64,000 nt of DNA from NCBI GenBank assembly GCA_032622095.1, contig CP136063.1:12011814-12075813 (forward strand), in the 5' to 3' direction. Made by a program: the position numbers and the translations under genes. Positions 45,693 through 59,760 of this stretch are shown here, piece after piece. Within the stretch, counting starts at the first letter, position 1; each line of letters starts with the position of its first letter. Origin of the DNA: Siphonodentalium dalli. Lineage: Eukaryota > Mollusca > Scaphopoda > Gadilida > Siphonodentaliidae. The notes under the pieces are model-generated. The model searched no databases. It saw nothing but the letters and a program-made list of their open reading frames with translations, and was not told the origin of the DNA.

Positions 45693-46189
45693 GTACACAT
45701 ACCCATATCTTGTTCTTAGATCAATCAGTTATGTATGCTTACATCTGTAGATAATTCTGTATAGCTAATACATTGAACAGTTGACACCTCCTCTCATCTA
45801 GTTACACCTGTAGAAATCACAAATCCTACATGTATGCTTTTCAAGGCTTAACGTGGATGTAAATTGTCGCACTGTTGTCCCCTTGTAGTCCAAGAAATGA
45901 CTTTTAGCTATCGGTTCGTGGTTTGATCTCATGGTCCCGATTTGACCGAGCCGATTGTAACTCATTTTATGTATACACCTCAGGCCGTGTGTAATTCGTG
46001 AGTCAACATGGTGGACCTGCAAAGTCTACTCTATACAATGAAAACAAGAAGAAGCAAACTTTTGTCGTCCCAATTCAGACGTATAGTAAGGTCGTAGAAT
46101 CGTTAACTGCCGTAGCACCGTGTTTGTCAAGCCATGTAATCGTGAATTTGGTCATAGAATCGTCGAAACGATTGTGCCGTGTGATATTT
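45693..46189. other. No gene seen
   Basis: Frames of 74 and 80 codons on opposite strands have no recognised motif. Confidence 0.35.
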
Positions 46190-46437
46190 CGAATATTTTC
46201 TGGTATAAAAACGTGCATTTGTTTAGCTAACAAACAATAGTAGCTAATGTTAAGAAAAACCAGAAATTTTATTGTGTAATTTTGTCACAAATAAACTTTA
46301 ATTGAACTCATTAACTATGTAATGAAACAATACAAACAATATATCTGCGACATAGACGTACGCAGAATAGCAAAATGACCGCTATGTGGTATCACCTGAA
46401 TGGTATGTTCTAAAAATAGAATAATAAAGTGTCCCGG
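46190..46437 (-). mobile_element. MITE-A copy 8, inverted fragment
   Basis: TTTCGAATATTTTCTGGTAT followed by TTTGTTTAGCTAACAAACAA and GTTCTAAAAATAGAATAA are reverse-complement family words. It joins head-on to copy 9 at the TTAA near 46435. Confidence 0.65.
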
Positions 46438-46735
46438 TTAAAGATGGATTATCTCGTTAAATAACAAATTTTAAATAGTTGCGTCGGTCTAAAAATAATA
46501 AATATGAACTGAAGACCCCTATCCGAAAAGGCTTCTATCAATTAATATTGATTTTATTTCGAATATGTTATTGGGACCGTGTATTTGTCTATTTTTAGAA
46601 CATACCATTCGGGTGGTAATATATATCGATATAGAGCATTAGTCTGCTCATATGGCTATTTACCGAACGTCACACTTCCCAAATTGATTGGTTGTATTGT
46701 TTTATTCCATAGTGATAATGAATATAATTAACGTG
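46434..46735 (+). mobile_element. MITE-A copy 9, right-truncated
   Basis: GTTAAAGATGGATTATCTCG, TAAATAACAAATTTTAAATA, TTAATATTGATTTTATTTCG and the CCAAATTGATTGGTTGTATT block follow the family order. The copy stops at ATAATTAACGTGAG, where the zinc-finger pseudogene begins. Confidence 0.78.
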
Positions 46736-46739
46736 AGGC

Positions 46740-47170
46740 TACTCTTCTAAGTGAATCCCTCGTCACACATATCACACGTATATAATATGTGGTTCCCAAA
46801 TCTTTAGTCAGGTGCTCAAATATCACACCTATAAGGGATCTTCATGTGTTTCTTTAGATTGCGGGAGGTAGGCGAATTTCTTGCTGCATAGCTGACATTG
46901 ATATGTATTGACCTGTGCTTTCATGTGTATAGTCAAGGGAGACTGACTGACAAGAGAACGTAACATTTATACGGCATTTATCCTGTGTGGATCATTGAGT
47001 GTAGTTAAATGCGCTTTTTGCGTGAATCCTTTCTCACAAATAACACACATACATGGTGTTTCACATATGGATCCCCCTACGAGCAATCATATTACTCTCA
47101 CAAGTGTATCCCTTCTCAAAAATATCACACCTATATGGCAACTCACCCGTGTGAATAAAAGTTACTGTTC
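46740..47170 (-). pseudogene. Zinc-finger pseudogene next to the satellite
   Basis: Read on the minus strand from 47157: IHTGELPYRCDIFEKGYTCE (finger with the second Cys lost), then in another frame ETPCMCVICEKGFTQKAHLT, then LTIHMKAQVNTYQCQLCSKK with FAYLPQSKETHEDP. After that come YRCDI plus a stop, and YTCDMCDEGFT plus a stop. At least five C2H2 units are recognisable with repeated frameshifts and stops, so it is dead. Finger wording (CEKGFTQK, TGELPYRCD) differs from the 41-42 kb gene, so it is a separate member. Its 5-prime side passes directly into the 25-bp satellite. Confidence 0.85.
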
Positions 47171-49687
47171 GTGTGTCGAGTCACGTGGTCATATCATGTG
47201 TAGCGTCAGGTGGTCATAGCATGTGTCGAGTCAGGTGGTCATATCATGTGTCGAGTCAGGTGGTCATATCATGTGTCGAGTCAGGTGGTCATATCATGTG
47301 TCGAGTCAGGTGGTCATATCATGTGTCGAGTCAGGTGGTCATATCATGTGTCGAGTCAGGTGGTCATATCATGTGTCGAGTCACGTGGTCATATGATGTG
47401 TCGATTCAGGTGGTCATATCATGTGTCGAGTCAGGTGGGCATATCATGTGTCGATTCAGGTGGTCATAGCATGTGTCGAGTCAGGTGATCATATCATGTG
47501 TCGAGTCAGGTGGTCATAGAATGTGTCGAGTCAGGTGATCATATCATGTGTCGAGTCAGGTGATCATATCATGTGTCGAGTCAGGTGGTCATATCATGTG
47601 TCGAGTCAGGTGGTCATATCATGTGTCGAGTCAGGTGGTCATATCATGTGTCGAGTCAGGTGGTCATAGCATGTGTCGAGTCAGGTGATCATATCATGTG
47701 TCGAGTCAGGTGATCATATCATGTGTCGAGTCAGGTGGTCATATCATGTGTCGAGTCAGCTGGTCATATCATGTGTCGAGTCAGGTGGTCATATCATGTG
47801 TCGAATCAGGTGGTCATAGCATGTGTCGAGTCAGGTGGTCATATCATGTGTCGAGTCAGGTGGTCATAGCATGTGTCGAGTCAGGTGATCATATCATGTG
47901 TCGAGTCAGGTGATCATATCATGTGTCGAGTCAGGTGGTCATATCATGTGTCGAGTCAGGTGGTCATATCATGTGTCGAGTCAGGTGGTCATAGCATGTG
48001 TCGAGTCAGGTGATCATGGCATGTGTCGAGTCAGGTGATCATATCATGTGTCGAGTCAGGTGGTCATATGTGTCGAGTCAGGTGGTCATATCATGTGTCG
48101 AGTCAGGTGGTCATATCATGTGTCGAGTCAGGTGGTCATATCATGTGTAGAGTCAGGTGGTCATATCATGTGTCGAGTCAGGTGGTCATATCATGTGTAG
48201 AGTCAGGTGATCATATCATGTGTCGAGTCAGGTGGTCATAGCATGTGTCGAGACAGGTGATCATTTCATGTGTCGAGTCAGGTGGTCATATCATGTGTCG
48301 AGTCAGGTGATCATATCATGTGTCGAGTCAGGTGGTCATAGCATGTGTCGAGTCAGGTGGTCTTATCATGTGTCGAGTCAGGTGGTCATATCATGTGTCG
48401 AGTCAGGTGGTCATATCATGTGTCGAGTCAGGTGGTCATATCATGTGTCGAGTCAGGTGGTCATGTCACGTGTCGAGTCACGTGGTCATATCACGTGTCG
48501 AGTCACGTGGTCATATCGTGTGTCGAGTCAGGTGGTCATATCATGTGTCGAGTCAGGTGGTCATAGCATGTGTCGAGTCAGGTGGTCACATCATGTGTCG
48601 AGTCAGGTGGTCATATCATGTGTCGAGTCAGGTGGTCATATCATGTGTAGAGTTAGGTGGTCATATCATGTGTCGAGTCAGGTGGTCATATCATGTGTCG
48701 AGTCAGGTGGTCATATCATGTGTCGAGTCAGGTGGTCATATCATGTGTCGAGTCAGGTGGTCATATCATGTGTCGAGTCAGGTGGTCATATCATGTGTCG
48801 AGTCAGGTGGTCATATCATGTGTCGAGTCAGGTGGTCATATCATGTGTCGAGTCAGGTGGTCATATCATGTGTAGAGTCAGGTGGTCATATCATGTGTCG
48901 AGTCAGGTGATCATATCATGTGTCGAGTCAGGTGATCATATCATGTGTCGAGTCAGGTGGTCATATCATGTGTGGAGTCAGGTGGTCATATCATGTGTCG
49001 AGTCAGGTGGGCATATCATGTGTCGAGTCAGGTGGTCATAGCATGTGTCGAGTCAGGTGATCATATCATGTGTCGAGTCAGGTGATCATATCATGTGTCG
49101 AGTCAGGTGGTCATATCATGTGTCGAGTCAGGTGGTCATATCATGTGTCGAGTCAGGTGGGCATATCATGTGTCGAGTCAGGTGGTCATATCATGTGTCG
49201 AGTCAGGTGGTCATATCATGTGTCGAGTCAGGTGGTCATATCATGTGTCGAGTCAGGTGGTCATATCATGTGTCGAGTCAGGTGGTCATATCATGTGTCG
49301 AGTCAGGTGGTCATATCATGTGTAGAGTCAGGTGATCATATCATGTGTCGAGTCAGGTGGTCATAGCATGTGTCGAGTCAGGTGATCATATCATGTGTCG
49401 AGTCAGGTGGTCATACATGTGTCGAGTCAGGTGGTCATATCATGTGTCGAGTCAGGTGGTCATATCATGTGTCGAGTCAGGTGGTCATATCATGTGTAGA
49501 GTCAGGTGGTCATAGCATGTGTCGAGTCAGGTGGTCATATCATGTGTCGAGTCAGGTGGTCATATCATGTGTCGAGTCAGGTGGTCATATCATGTGTCGA
49601 GTCAGGTGGTCATATCATGTGTCGAGTCAGGTGGGCATATCATGTGTCGAGTCAGGTGGTCATAGCATGTGTCGAGTCAGGTGGTCA

Positions 49688-52600
49688 TAGAATGTGTCGA
49701 GTCAGGTGATCATATCATGTGTCGAGTCAGGTGGTCATATCATGTGTCGAGTCAGGTGGTCATAGCATGTGTCGAGTCAGGTGATCATATCATGTGTCGA
49801 GTCAGGTGATCATATCATGTGTCGATTCAGGTGGTCATATCATGTGTCGAGTCAGCTGGTCATATCATGTGTCGAGTCAGGTGGTCATATCATGTGTCGA
49901 ATCAGGTGGTCATAGCATGTGTCGAGTCAGGTGGTCATATCATGTGTCGAGTCAGGTGGTCATAGCATGTGTCGAGTGAGGTGATCATATCATGTGTCGA
50001 GTCAGGTGATCATATCATGTGTCGAGTCAGGTGGTCATATCATGTGTCGAGTCAGGTGGTCATATCATGTGTCGAGTCAGGTGGTCATATCATGTGTCGA
50101 GTCAGGTGGTCATAGCATGTGTCGAGTCAGGTGAACATATCATGTGTCGAGTCAGGTGATCATATCATGTGTCGAGTCAGGTGGTCATATCATGTGTCGA
50201 GTCAGGTGGTCATATCATGTGTCGAGTCAGGTGGTCATAGCATGTGTCGAGTCAGGTGGTCATATCATGTGTCGAGTCAGGTGGTCATATCATGTGTCGA
50301 GTCAGGTGATCATATCATGTGTAGAGTCAGGTGATCATATCATGTGTCGAGTCAGGTGGTCATATCATGTGTCGAGTCAGGTGGTCATATGTGTCGAGTC
50401 AGGTGGTCATATCATGTGTCGAGTCAGGTGGTCATATCATGTGTAGAGTCAGGTGGTCATATCATGTGTCGAGTCAGGTGGTCATATCATGTGTCGAGTC
50501 AGGTGGTCATATGTGTCAAGTCAGGTGGTCATATCATGTGTCGAGTCAGGTGGTCATAACATGTGTAGAGTCAGGTGGTCATATCATGTGTCGAGTCAGG
50601 TGGTCATATCATGTGTCGAGTCACGTGGTCATATGTGTCGAGTCAGGTGGTCATATCATGTGTCGAGTCAGGTGGTCATATCATGTGTCGAGTCAGGTGG
50701 TCATATCATGTGTCGAGTCAGGTGGTCATATCATGTGTCGAGTCAGGTGGTCATATCATGTGTCGAGTCAGGTGGTCATATCATGTGTCGAGTCAGGTGG
50801 TCATATCATGTGTCGAGTCAGGTGTCATATCATGTGTCGAGTCAGGTGGGCATATCATGTGTCGAGTCAGGTGGTCATATCATGTGTCGAGTCAGGTGGT
50901 CATATGTGTCGAGTCACGTGGTCATATCATGTGTCGAGTCAGGTGGTCATATCATGTGTCGAGTCAGGTGGTCATATCATGTGTCGAGTCAGGTGGTCAT
51001 AGCATGTGTCGAGTCAGGTGATCATATCATGTGTCGAGTCAGGTGATCATATCATGTGTCGAGTCAGGTGGTCATATCATGTGTCGAGTCAGGTGGTCAT
51101 ATCATGTGTCGAGTCAGGTGGTCATATCATGTGTCGAGTCAGGTGGTCATAGCATGTGTCGAGTCAGGTGATCATATCATGTGTCGAGTCAGGTGATCAT
51201 ATCATGTGTCGAGTCAGGTGGTCATATCATGTGTCGAGTCAGGTGGTCATATCATGTGTCGAGTCAGGTGGGCATATCATGTGTCGAGTCAGGTGGTCAT
51301 AGCATGTGTCGAGTCAGGTGGTCATATCATGTGTCGAGTCAGGTGGTCATAGCATGTGTCGAGTCAGGTGATCATATCATGTGTCGAGTCACGTGATCAT
51401 ATCATGTGTCGAGTCAGGTGGTCATATCATGTGTCGAGTCAGGTGGTCATATCATGTGTCGAGTCAGGTGGTCATAGCATGTGTCGAGTCAGGTGGTCAT
51501 ATCATGTGTCGAGTCAGGTGGTCATATCATGTGTCGAGTCAGGTGGTCATATCATGTGTAGAGTCAGGTGGTCATATCATGTGTCGAGTCAGGTGGTCAT
51601 ATCATGTGTCGAGTCAGGTGGTCATATGTGTCGAGTCAGGTGGTCATATCATGTGTCGAGTCAGGTGGTCATATCATGTGTAGAGTCAGGTGGTCATATC
51701 ATGTGTCGAGTCAGGTGGTCATATCATGTGTCGAGTCAGGTGGTCATATGTGTCGAGTCAGGTGGTCATATCATGTGTCGAGTCAGGTGGTCATATCATG
51801 TGTCGAGTCAGGTGGTCATATCATGTGTCGAGTCAGGTGGTCATATCATGTGTCGAGTCAGGTGGTCATATGTGTCGAGTCAGGTGGTCATATCATGTGT
51901 CGAGTCAGGTGGTCATATCATGTGTCGAGTCAGGTGGTCATATCATGTGTCGAGTCAGTTGGTCATATCATGTGTCGAGTCAGGTGGTCATATCATGTGT
52001 CGAGTCAGGTGGTCATATCATGTGTCGAGTCAGGTGGTCATATCATGTGTCGAGTCAGGTGGTCATATCATGTGTCGAGTCAGGTGGGCATATCATGTGT
52101 CAAGTCAGGTGGTCATATCATGTGTCGAGTCAGGTGGTCATATGTGTCGAGTCACGTGGTCATATCATGTGTCGAGTCAGGTGGTCATATCATGTGTCGA
52201 GTCAGGTGGTCATATCATGTGTCGATTCAGGTGGTCATAGCATGTGTCGAGTCAGGTGATCATATCATGTGTCGAGTCAGGTGATCATATCATGTGTCGA
52301 ATCAGGTGGTCATATCATGTGTCGAGCCAGGTGGTCATAGCATGTGTCGAGTCAGGTGGTCATATCATGTGTCGAGTCAGGTGGTCATAGCATGTGTCGA
52401 GTCAGGTGATCATATCACGTGTCGAGTCAGGTGATCATATCATGTGTCGAGTCAGGTGGTCATATCATGTGTCGAGTCAGGTGGTCATATCATGTGTCGA
52501 GTAAGGTGGGCATATCATGTGTCGAGTCAGGTGGTCATAGCATGTGTCGAGTCAGGTGGTCATATCATGTGTCGAGTCAGGTGGTCATAGCATGTGTCGA

Positions 52601-55600
52601 GTCAGGTGATCATATCATGTGTCGAGTCACGTGATCATATCATGTGTCGAGTCAGGTGGTCATATCATGTGTCGAGTCAGGTGGTCATATCATGTGTCGA
52701 GTCAGGTGGTCATAGCATGTGTCGAGTCAGGTGGTCATATCATGTGTCGAGTCAGGTGGTCATATCATGTGTCGAGTCAGGTGGTCATATCATGTGTCGA
52801 GTCAGGTGGTCATATCATGTGTCGAGTCAGGTGGTCATATCATGTGTCGAGTCAGGTGGTCATATGTGTCGAATCAGGCGGTCATATCATGTGTCGAGTC
52901 AGGTGGTCATATCATGTGTAGAGTCAGGTGGTCATATCATGTGTCGAGTCAGGTGGTCATATCATGTGTAGAGTCAGGTGGTCATATCATGTGTCGAGTC
53001 AGGTGGTCATATCATGTGTCGAGTCAGGTGGTCATATGTGTCGAGTCAGGTGGTCATATCATGTGTCGAGTCAGGTGGTCATATCATGTGTCGAGTCAGG
53101 TTGTCATATGTGTCGAGTCAGGTGGTCATATCATGTGTCGAGTCAGGTGGTCATATCATGTGTCGAGTCAGGTGGTCATAGCATGTGTCGAGTCAGGTGG
53201 TCATATCATGTGTCGAGTCAGGTGTTCATATCATGTGTCGAGTCAGGTGGTCATATCATGTGTCGAGTCAGGTGGTCATATCATGTGTCGAGTCAGGCGG
53301 TCATATAATGTGTCGAGTCAGGTGGGCATATCATGTGTCGAGTCAGGTGGTCATATGTGTCGAGTCACGTGGTCATATCATGTGTCGAGTCAGGTGGTCA
53401 TATCATGTGTCGAGTCAGGTGGTCATATCATGTGTCGAGTCAGGTGGTCATATCATGTGTCGAGTCAGGTGGTTATATCATGTGTAGAGTCAGGTGATCA
53501 TATCATGTGTCGAGTCAGGTGGTCATAGCATGTGTCGAGTCAGGTGATCATATCATGTGTCGAGTCAGGTGGTCATAGCATGTGTCGAGTCAGGTGGTCA
53601 TATCATGTGTCGAGTCAGGTGGTCATATCATGTGTCGAGTCAGGTGGTCATATCATGTGTAGAGTCAGGTGGTCATAGCATGTGTCGAGTCAGGTGGTCA
53701 TATCATGTGTCGAGTCAGGTGGTCATATCATGTGTCGAGTCAGGTGGTCATATCATGTGTCGAGTCAGGTGGTCATATCATGTGTCGAGTCAGGTGGGCA
53801 TATCATGTGTCGAGTCAGGTGGTCATAGCATGTGTCGAGTCAGGTGATCATATCATGTGTCGAGTCAGGTGGTCATAGAATGTGTCGAGTCAGGTGATCA
53901 TATCATGTGTCGAGTCAGGTGATCATATCATGTGTCGAGTCAGGTGGTCATATCATGTGTCGAGTCAGGTGGTCATATCATGTGTCGAGTCAGGTGGTCA
54001 TATCATGTGTCGAGTCAGGTGGTCATAGCATGTGTCGAGTCAGGTGATCATATCATGTGTCGAGTCAGGTGATCATATCATGTGTCGATTCAGGTGGTCA
54101 TATCATGTGTCGAGTCAGCTGGTCATATCATGTGTCGAGTCAGGTGGTCATATCATGTGTCGAATCAGGTGGTCATAGCATGTGTCGAGTCAGGTGGTCA
54201 TATCATGTGTCGAGTCAGGTGGTCATAGCATGTGTCGAGTGAGGTGATCATATCATGTGTCGAGTCAGGTGATCATATCATGTGTCGAGTCAGGTGGTCA
54301 TATCATGTGTCGAGTCAGGTGGTCATATCATGTGTCGAGTCAGGTGGTCATATCATGTGTCGAGTCAGGTGGTCATAGCATGTGTCGAGTCAGGTGAACA
54401 TATCATGTGTCGAGTCAGGTGATCATATCATGTGTCGAGTCAGTTGGTCATATCATGTGTCGAGTCAGGTGGTCATATCATGTGTCGAGTCAGGTGGGCA
54501 TATCATGTGTCGAGTCAGGTGGGCATATCATGTGTCGAGTCAGGTGATCATATCATGTGTCGAGTCAGGTGGTCATATCATGTGTCGAGTCAGGTGGTCA
54601 TATCATGTGTCGAGTCAGGTGGTCATAGCATGTGTCGAGTCAGGTGGTCATATCATGTGTCGAGTCAGGTGGTCATATCATGTGTCGAGTCAGGTGATCA
54701 TATCATGTGTAGAGTCAGGTGATCATATCATGTGTCGAGTCAGGTGGTCATATCATGTGTCGAGTCAGGTGGTCATATGTGTCGAGTCAGGTGGTCATAT
54801 CATGTGTCGAGTCAGGTGGTCATATCATGTGTCGAGTCAGGTGGTCATATGTGTCGAGTCAGGTGGTCATATCATGTGTCGAGTCAGGTGGTCATATCAT
54901 GTGTCGAGTCAGGTGGTTATATCATGTGTCGAGTCAGGTGGTCATATCATGTGTCGAGTCAGGTGGTCATATCATGTGTCGAGTCAGGTGGTCATATCAC
55001 GTGTCGAGTCAGGTGGTGATATCATGTGTCGAGTCAGGTGTCATATCATGTGTCGAGTCAGGTGGGCATATCATGTGTCGAGTCAGGTGGTCATATCATG
55101 TGTCGAGTCAGGTGGTCATATGTGTCGAGTCACGTGGTCATATCATGTGTCGAGTCAGGTGGTCATATCATGTGTCGAGTCAGGTGGTCATATCATGTGT
55201 CGAGTCAGGTGGTCATAGCATGTGTCGAGTCAGGTGATCATATCATGTGTCGAGTCAGGTGATCATATCATGTGTCGAGTCAGGTGGTCATATCATGTGT
55301 CGAGTCAGGTGGTCATATCATGTGTCGAGTCAGGTGGTCATATCATGTGTCGAGTCAGGTGGTCATAGCATGTGTCGAGTCAGGTGATCATATCATGTGT
55401 CGAGTCAGGTGATCATATCATGTGTCGAGTCAGGTGGTCATATCATGTGTCGAGTCAGGTGGTCATATCATGTGTCGAGTCAGGTGGGCATATCATGTGT
55501 CGAGTCAGGTGGTCATAGCATGTGTCGAGTCAGGTGGTCATATCATGTGTCGAGTCAGGTGGTCATAGCATGTGTCGAGTCAGGTGATCATATCATGTGT

Positions 55601-56640
55601 CGAGTCAGGTGGTCATAGAATGTGTCGAGTCAGGTGATCATATCATGTGTCGAGTCAGGTGATCATATCATGTGTCGAGTCAGGTGGTCATATCATGTGT
55701 CGAGTCAGGTGGTCATATCATGTGTCGAGTCAGGTGGTCATATCATGTGTCGAGTCAGGTGGTCATAGCATGTGTCGAGTCAGGTGATCATATCATGTGT
55801 CGAGTCAGGTGATCATATCATGTGTCGATTCAGGTGGTCATATCATGTGTCGAGTCAGCTGGTCATATCATGTGTCGAGTCAGGTGGTCATATCATGTGT
55901 CGAATCAGGTGGTCATAGCATGTGTCGAGTCAGGTGGTCATATCATGTGTCGAGTCAGGTGGTCATAGCATGTGTCGAGTCAGGTGATCATATCATGTGT
56001 CGAGTCAGGTGATCATATCATGTGTCGATTCAGGTGGTCATATCATGTGTCGAGTCAGCTGGTCATATCATGTGTCGAGTCAGGTGGTCATATCATGTGT
56101 CGAATCAGGTGGTCATAGCATGTGTCGAGTCAGGTGGTCATATCATGTGTCGAGTCAGGTGGTCATAGCATGTGTCGAGTGAGGTGATCATATCATGTGT
56201 CGAGTCAGGTGATCATATCATGTGTCGAGTCAGGTGGTCATATCATGTGTCGAGTCAGGTGGTCATATCATGTGTCGAGTCAGGTGGTCATATCATGTGT
56301 CGAGTCAGGTGGTCATAGCATGTGTCGAGTCAGGTGAACATATCATGTGTCGAGTCAGGTGATCATATCATGTGTCGAGTCAGTTGGTCATATCATGTGT
56401 CGAGTCAGGTGGTCATATCATGTGTCGAGTCAGGTGGGCATATCATGTGTCGAGTCAGGTGGGCATATCATGTGTCGAGTCAGGTGATCATATCATGTGT
56501 CGAGTCAGGTGGTCATATCATGTGTCGAGTCAGGTGGTCATATCATGTGTCGAGTCAGGTGGTCATATCATGTGTCGAGTCAGGTGGTCATATCATGTGT
56601 CGAGTCAGGTGATCATATCATGTGTAGAGTCAGGTGATCA
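49688..56640. repeat. Higher-order duplications within the satellite
   Basis: A marked run of variant units (GATCAT, GATCAT, TCGATTCAGG, CAGCTGG, TCGAATCAGG, CATAGC) occurs near 49794, 54057, 55797 and 55997. The GTGAGGTGATC variant is at about 49976, 54239 and 56179, and GTGAACATAT at about 50132, 54395 and 56335. Offsets are therefore 4263, 1740, 200 and, between the 50.1 and 56.3 kb copies, 6203 bp. These are segmental duplications of many units inside the array. Confidence 0.85.
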
Positions 56641-59600
56641 TATCATGTGTCGAGTCAGGTGGTCATATCATGTGTCGAGTCAGGTGGTCATATGTGTCGA
56701 GTCAGGTGGTCATATCATGTGTCGAGTCAGGTGGTCATATCATGTGTAGAGTCAGGTGGTCATATCATGTGTCGAGTCAGGTGGTCATATCATGTGTCGA
56801 GTCAGGTGGTCATATGTGTCGAGTCAGGTGGTCATATCATGTGTCGAGTCAGGTGGTCATATCATGTGTAGAGTCAGGTGGTCATATCATGTGTCGAGTC
56901 AGGTGGTCATATGTGTCGAGTCAGGTGGTCATATCATGTGTCGAGTCAGGTGGTCATATCATGTGTCGAGTCAGGTGGTCATATCATGTGTCGAGTCAGG
57001 TGGTCATATCATGTGTCGAGTCAGGTGGTCATAGCATGTGTCGAGTCAGGTGATCATATCATGTGTCGAGTCAGGTGATCATATCATGTGTCGAGTCAGG
57101 TGGTCATATCATGTGTCGAGTCAGGTGGTCATATCATGTGTCGAGTCAGGTGGTCATATCATGTGTCGAGTCAGGTGTCATATCATGTGTCGAGTCAGGT
57201 GGGCATATCATGTGTCGAGTCAGGTGGTCATATCATGTGTCGAGTCAGGTGGTCATATGTGTCGAGTCACGTGGTCATATCATGTGTCGAGTCAGGTGGT
57301 CATATCATGTGTCGAGTCAGGTGGTCATATCATGTGTCGAGTCAGGTGGTCATAGCATGTGTCGAGTCAGGTGATCATATCATGTGTCGAGTCAGGTGAT
57401 CATATCATGTGTCGAGTCAGGTGGTCATATCATGTGTCGAGTCAGGTGGTCATATCATGTGTCGAGTCAGGTGGTCATATCATGTGTCGAGTCAGGTGGT
57501 CATAGCATGTGTCGAGTCAGGTGATCATATCATGTGTCGAGTCAGGTGATCATATCATGTGTCGAGTCAGGTGGTCATATCATGTGTCGAGTCAGGTGGT
57601 CATATCATGTGTCGAGTCAGGTGGGCATATCATGTGTCGAGTCAGGTGGTCATAGCATGTGTCGAGTCAGGTGGTCATATCATGTGTCGAGTCAGGTGGT
57701 CATAGCATGTGTCGAGTCAGGTGATCATATCATGTGTCGAGTCACGTGATCATATCATGTGTCGAGTCAGGTGGTCATATCATGTGTCGAGTCAGGTGGT
57801 CATATCATGTGTCGAGTCAGGTGGTCATAGCATGTGTCGAGTCAGGTGGTCATATCATGTGTCGAGTCAGGTGGTCATATCATGTGTCGAGTCAGGTGGT
57901 CATATCATGTGTAGAGTCAGGTGGTCATATCATGTGTCGAGTCAGGTGGTCATATCATGTGTCGAGTCAGGTGGTTATATGTGTCGAGTCAGGTGGTCAT
58001 ATCATGTGTCGAGTCAGGTGGTCATATCATGTGTAGAGTCAGGTGGTCATATCATGTGTCGAGTCAGGTGGTCATATCATGTGTCGAGTCAGGTGGTCAT
58101 ATGTGTCGAGTCAGGTGGTCATATCATGTGTCGAGTCAGGTGGTCATATCATGTGTCGAGTCAGGTGGTCATATCATGTGTCGAGTCAGGTGGTCATATC
58201 ATGTGTCGAGTCAGGTGGTCATATGTGTCGAGTCAGGTGGTCATATCATGTGTCGAGTCAGGTGGTCATATCATGTGTCGAGTCAGGTGGTCATATCATG
58301 TGTCGAGTCAGTTGGTCATATCATGTGTCGAGTCAGGTGGTCATATCATGTGTCGAGTCAGGTGGTCATATCATGTGTCGAGTCAGGTGGTCATATCATG
58401 TGTCGAGTCAGGTGGTCATATCATGTGTCGAGTCAGGTGGGCATATCATGTGTCGAGTCAGCTGGTCATATCATGTGTCGAGTCAGGTGGTCATATGTGT
58501 CGAGTCACGTGGTCATATCATGTGTCGAGTCAGGTGGTCATATCATGTGTCGAGTCAGGTGGTCATATCATGTGTCGAGTCAGGTGGTCATAGCATGTGT
58601 CGAGTCAGGTGATCATATCATGTGTCGAGTCAGGTGATCATATCATGTGTCGAATCAGGTGGTCATATCATGTGTCGAGCCAGGTGGTCATATCATGTGT
58701 CGAGTCAGGTGGTCATATCATGTGTCGAGTCAGGTGGTCATAGCATGTGTCGAGTCAGGTGATCATATCACGTGTCGAGTCAGGTGATCATATCATGTGT
58801 CGAGTCAGGTGGTCAGATCATGTGTCGAGTCAGGTGGTCATATCATGTGTCGAGTCAGGTGGGCATATCATGTGTCGAGTCAGGTGGTCATAGCATGTGT
58901 CGAGTCAGGTGGTCATATCATGTGTCGAGTCAGGTGGTCATAGCATGTGTCGAGTCAGGTGATCATATCATGTGTCGAGTCACGTGATCATATCATGTGT
59001 CGAGTCAGGTGGTCATATCATGTGTCGAGTCAGGTGGTCATATCATGTGTCGTGTCAGGTGGTCATAGCATGTGTCGAGTCAGGTGGTCATATCATGTGT
59101 CGAGTCAGGTGGTCATATCATGTGTCGAGTCAGGTGGTCATATCATGTGTCGAGTCAGGTGGTCATATCATGTGTCGAGTCAGGTGGTCATATCATGTGT
59201 CGAGTCAGGTGGTCATATGTGTCGAGTCAGGCGGTCATATCATGTGTAGAGTCAGGTGGTCATATCATGTGTAGAGTCAGGTGGTCATATCATGTGTCGA
59301 GTCAGGTGGTCATATCATGTGTCGAGTCAGGTGGTCATATCATGTGTCGAGTCAGGTGGTCATATGTGTCGAGTCAGGTGGTCATATCATGTGTCGAGTC
59401 AGGTGGTCATATCATGTGTCGAGTCAGGTTGTCATATGTGTCGAGTCAGGTGGTCATATCATGTGTCGAGTCAGGTGGTCATATCATGTGTCGAGTCAGG
59501 TGGTCATAGCATGTGTCGAGTCAGGTGGTCATATCATGTGTCGAGTCAGGTGTTCATATCATGTGTCGAGTCAGGTGGTCATATCATGTGTCGAGTCAGG

Positions 59601-59760
59601 TGGTCATATCATGTGTCGAGTCAGGCGGTCATATAATGTGTCGAGTCAGGTGGGCATATCATGTGTCGAGTCAGGTGGTCATATGTGTCGAGTCACGTGG
59701 TCATATCATGTGTCGAGTCAGGTGGTCATATCATGTGTCGAGTCAGGTGGTCATATCATG
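51181..59760. repeat. Large duplicated block pair in the satellite (offset 6353 bp)
   Basis: Variant order at 51181-53160 is reproduced at 57534-59510 with an offset of 6353 bp. For example, the CACGTGATC variant is at about 51389 and 57742, and again at about 52627 and 58980. From about 53185 the offset becomes 6328, one unit less. Within each block there is also an internal 1238-bp repeat (51389 versus 52627). Confidence 0.8.
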
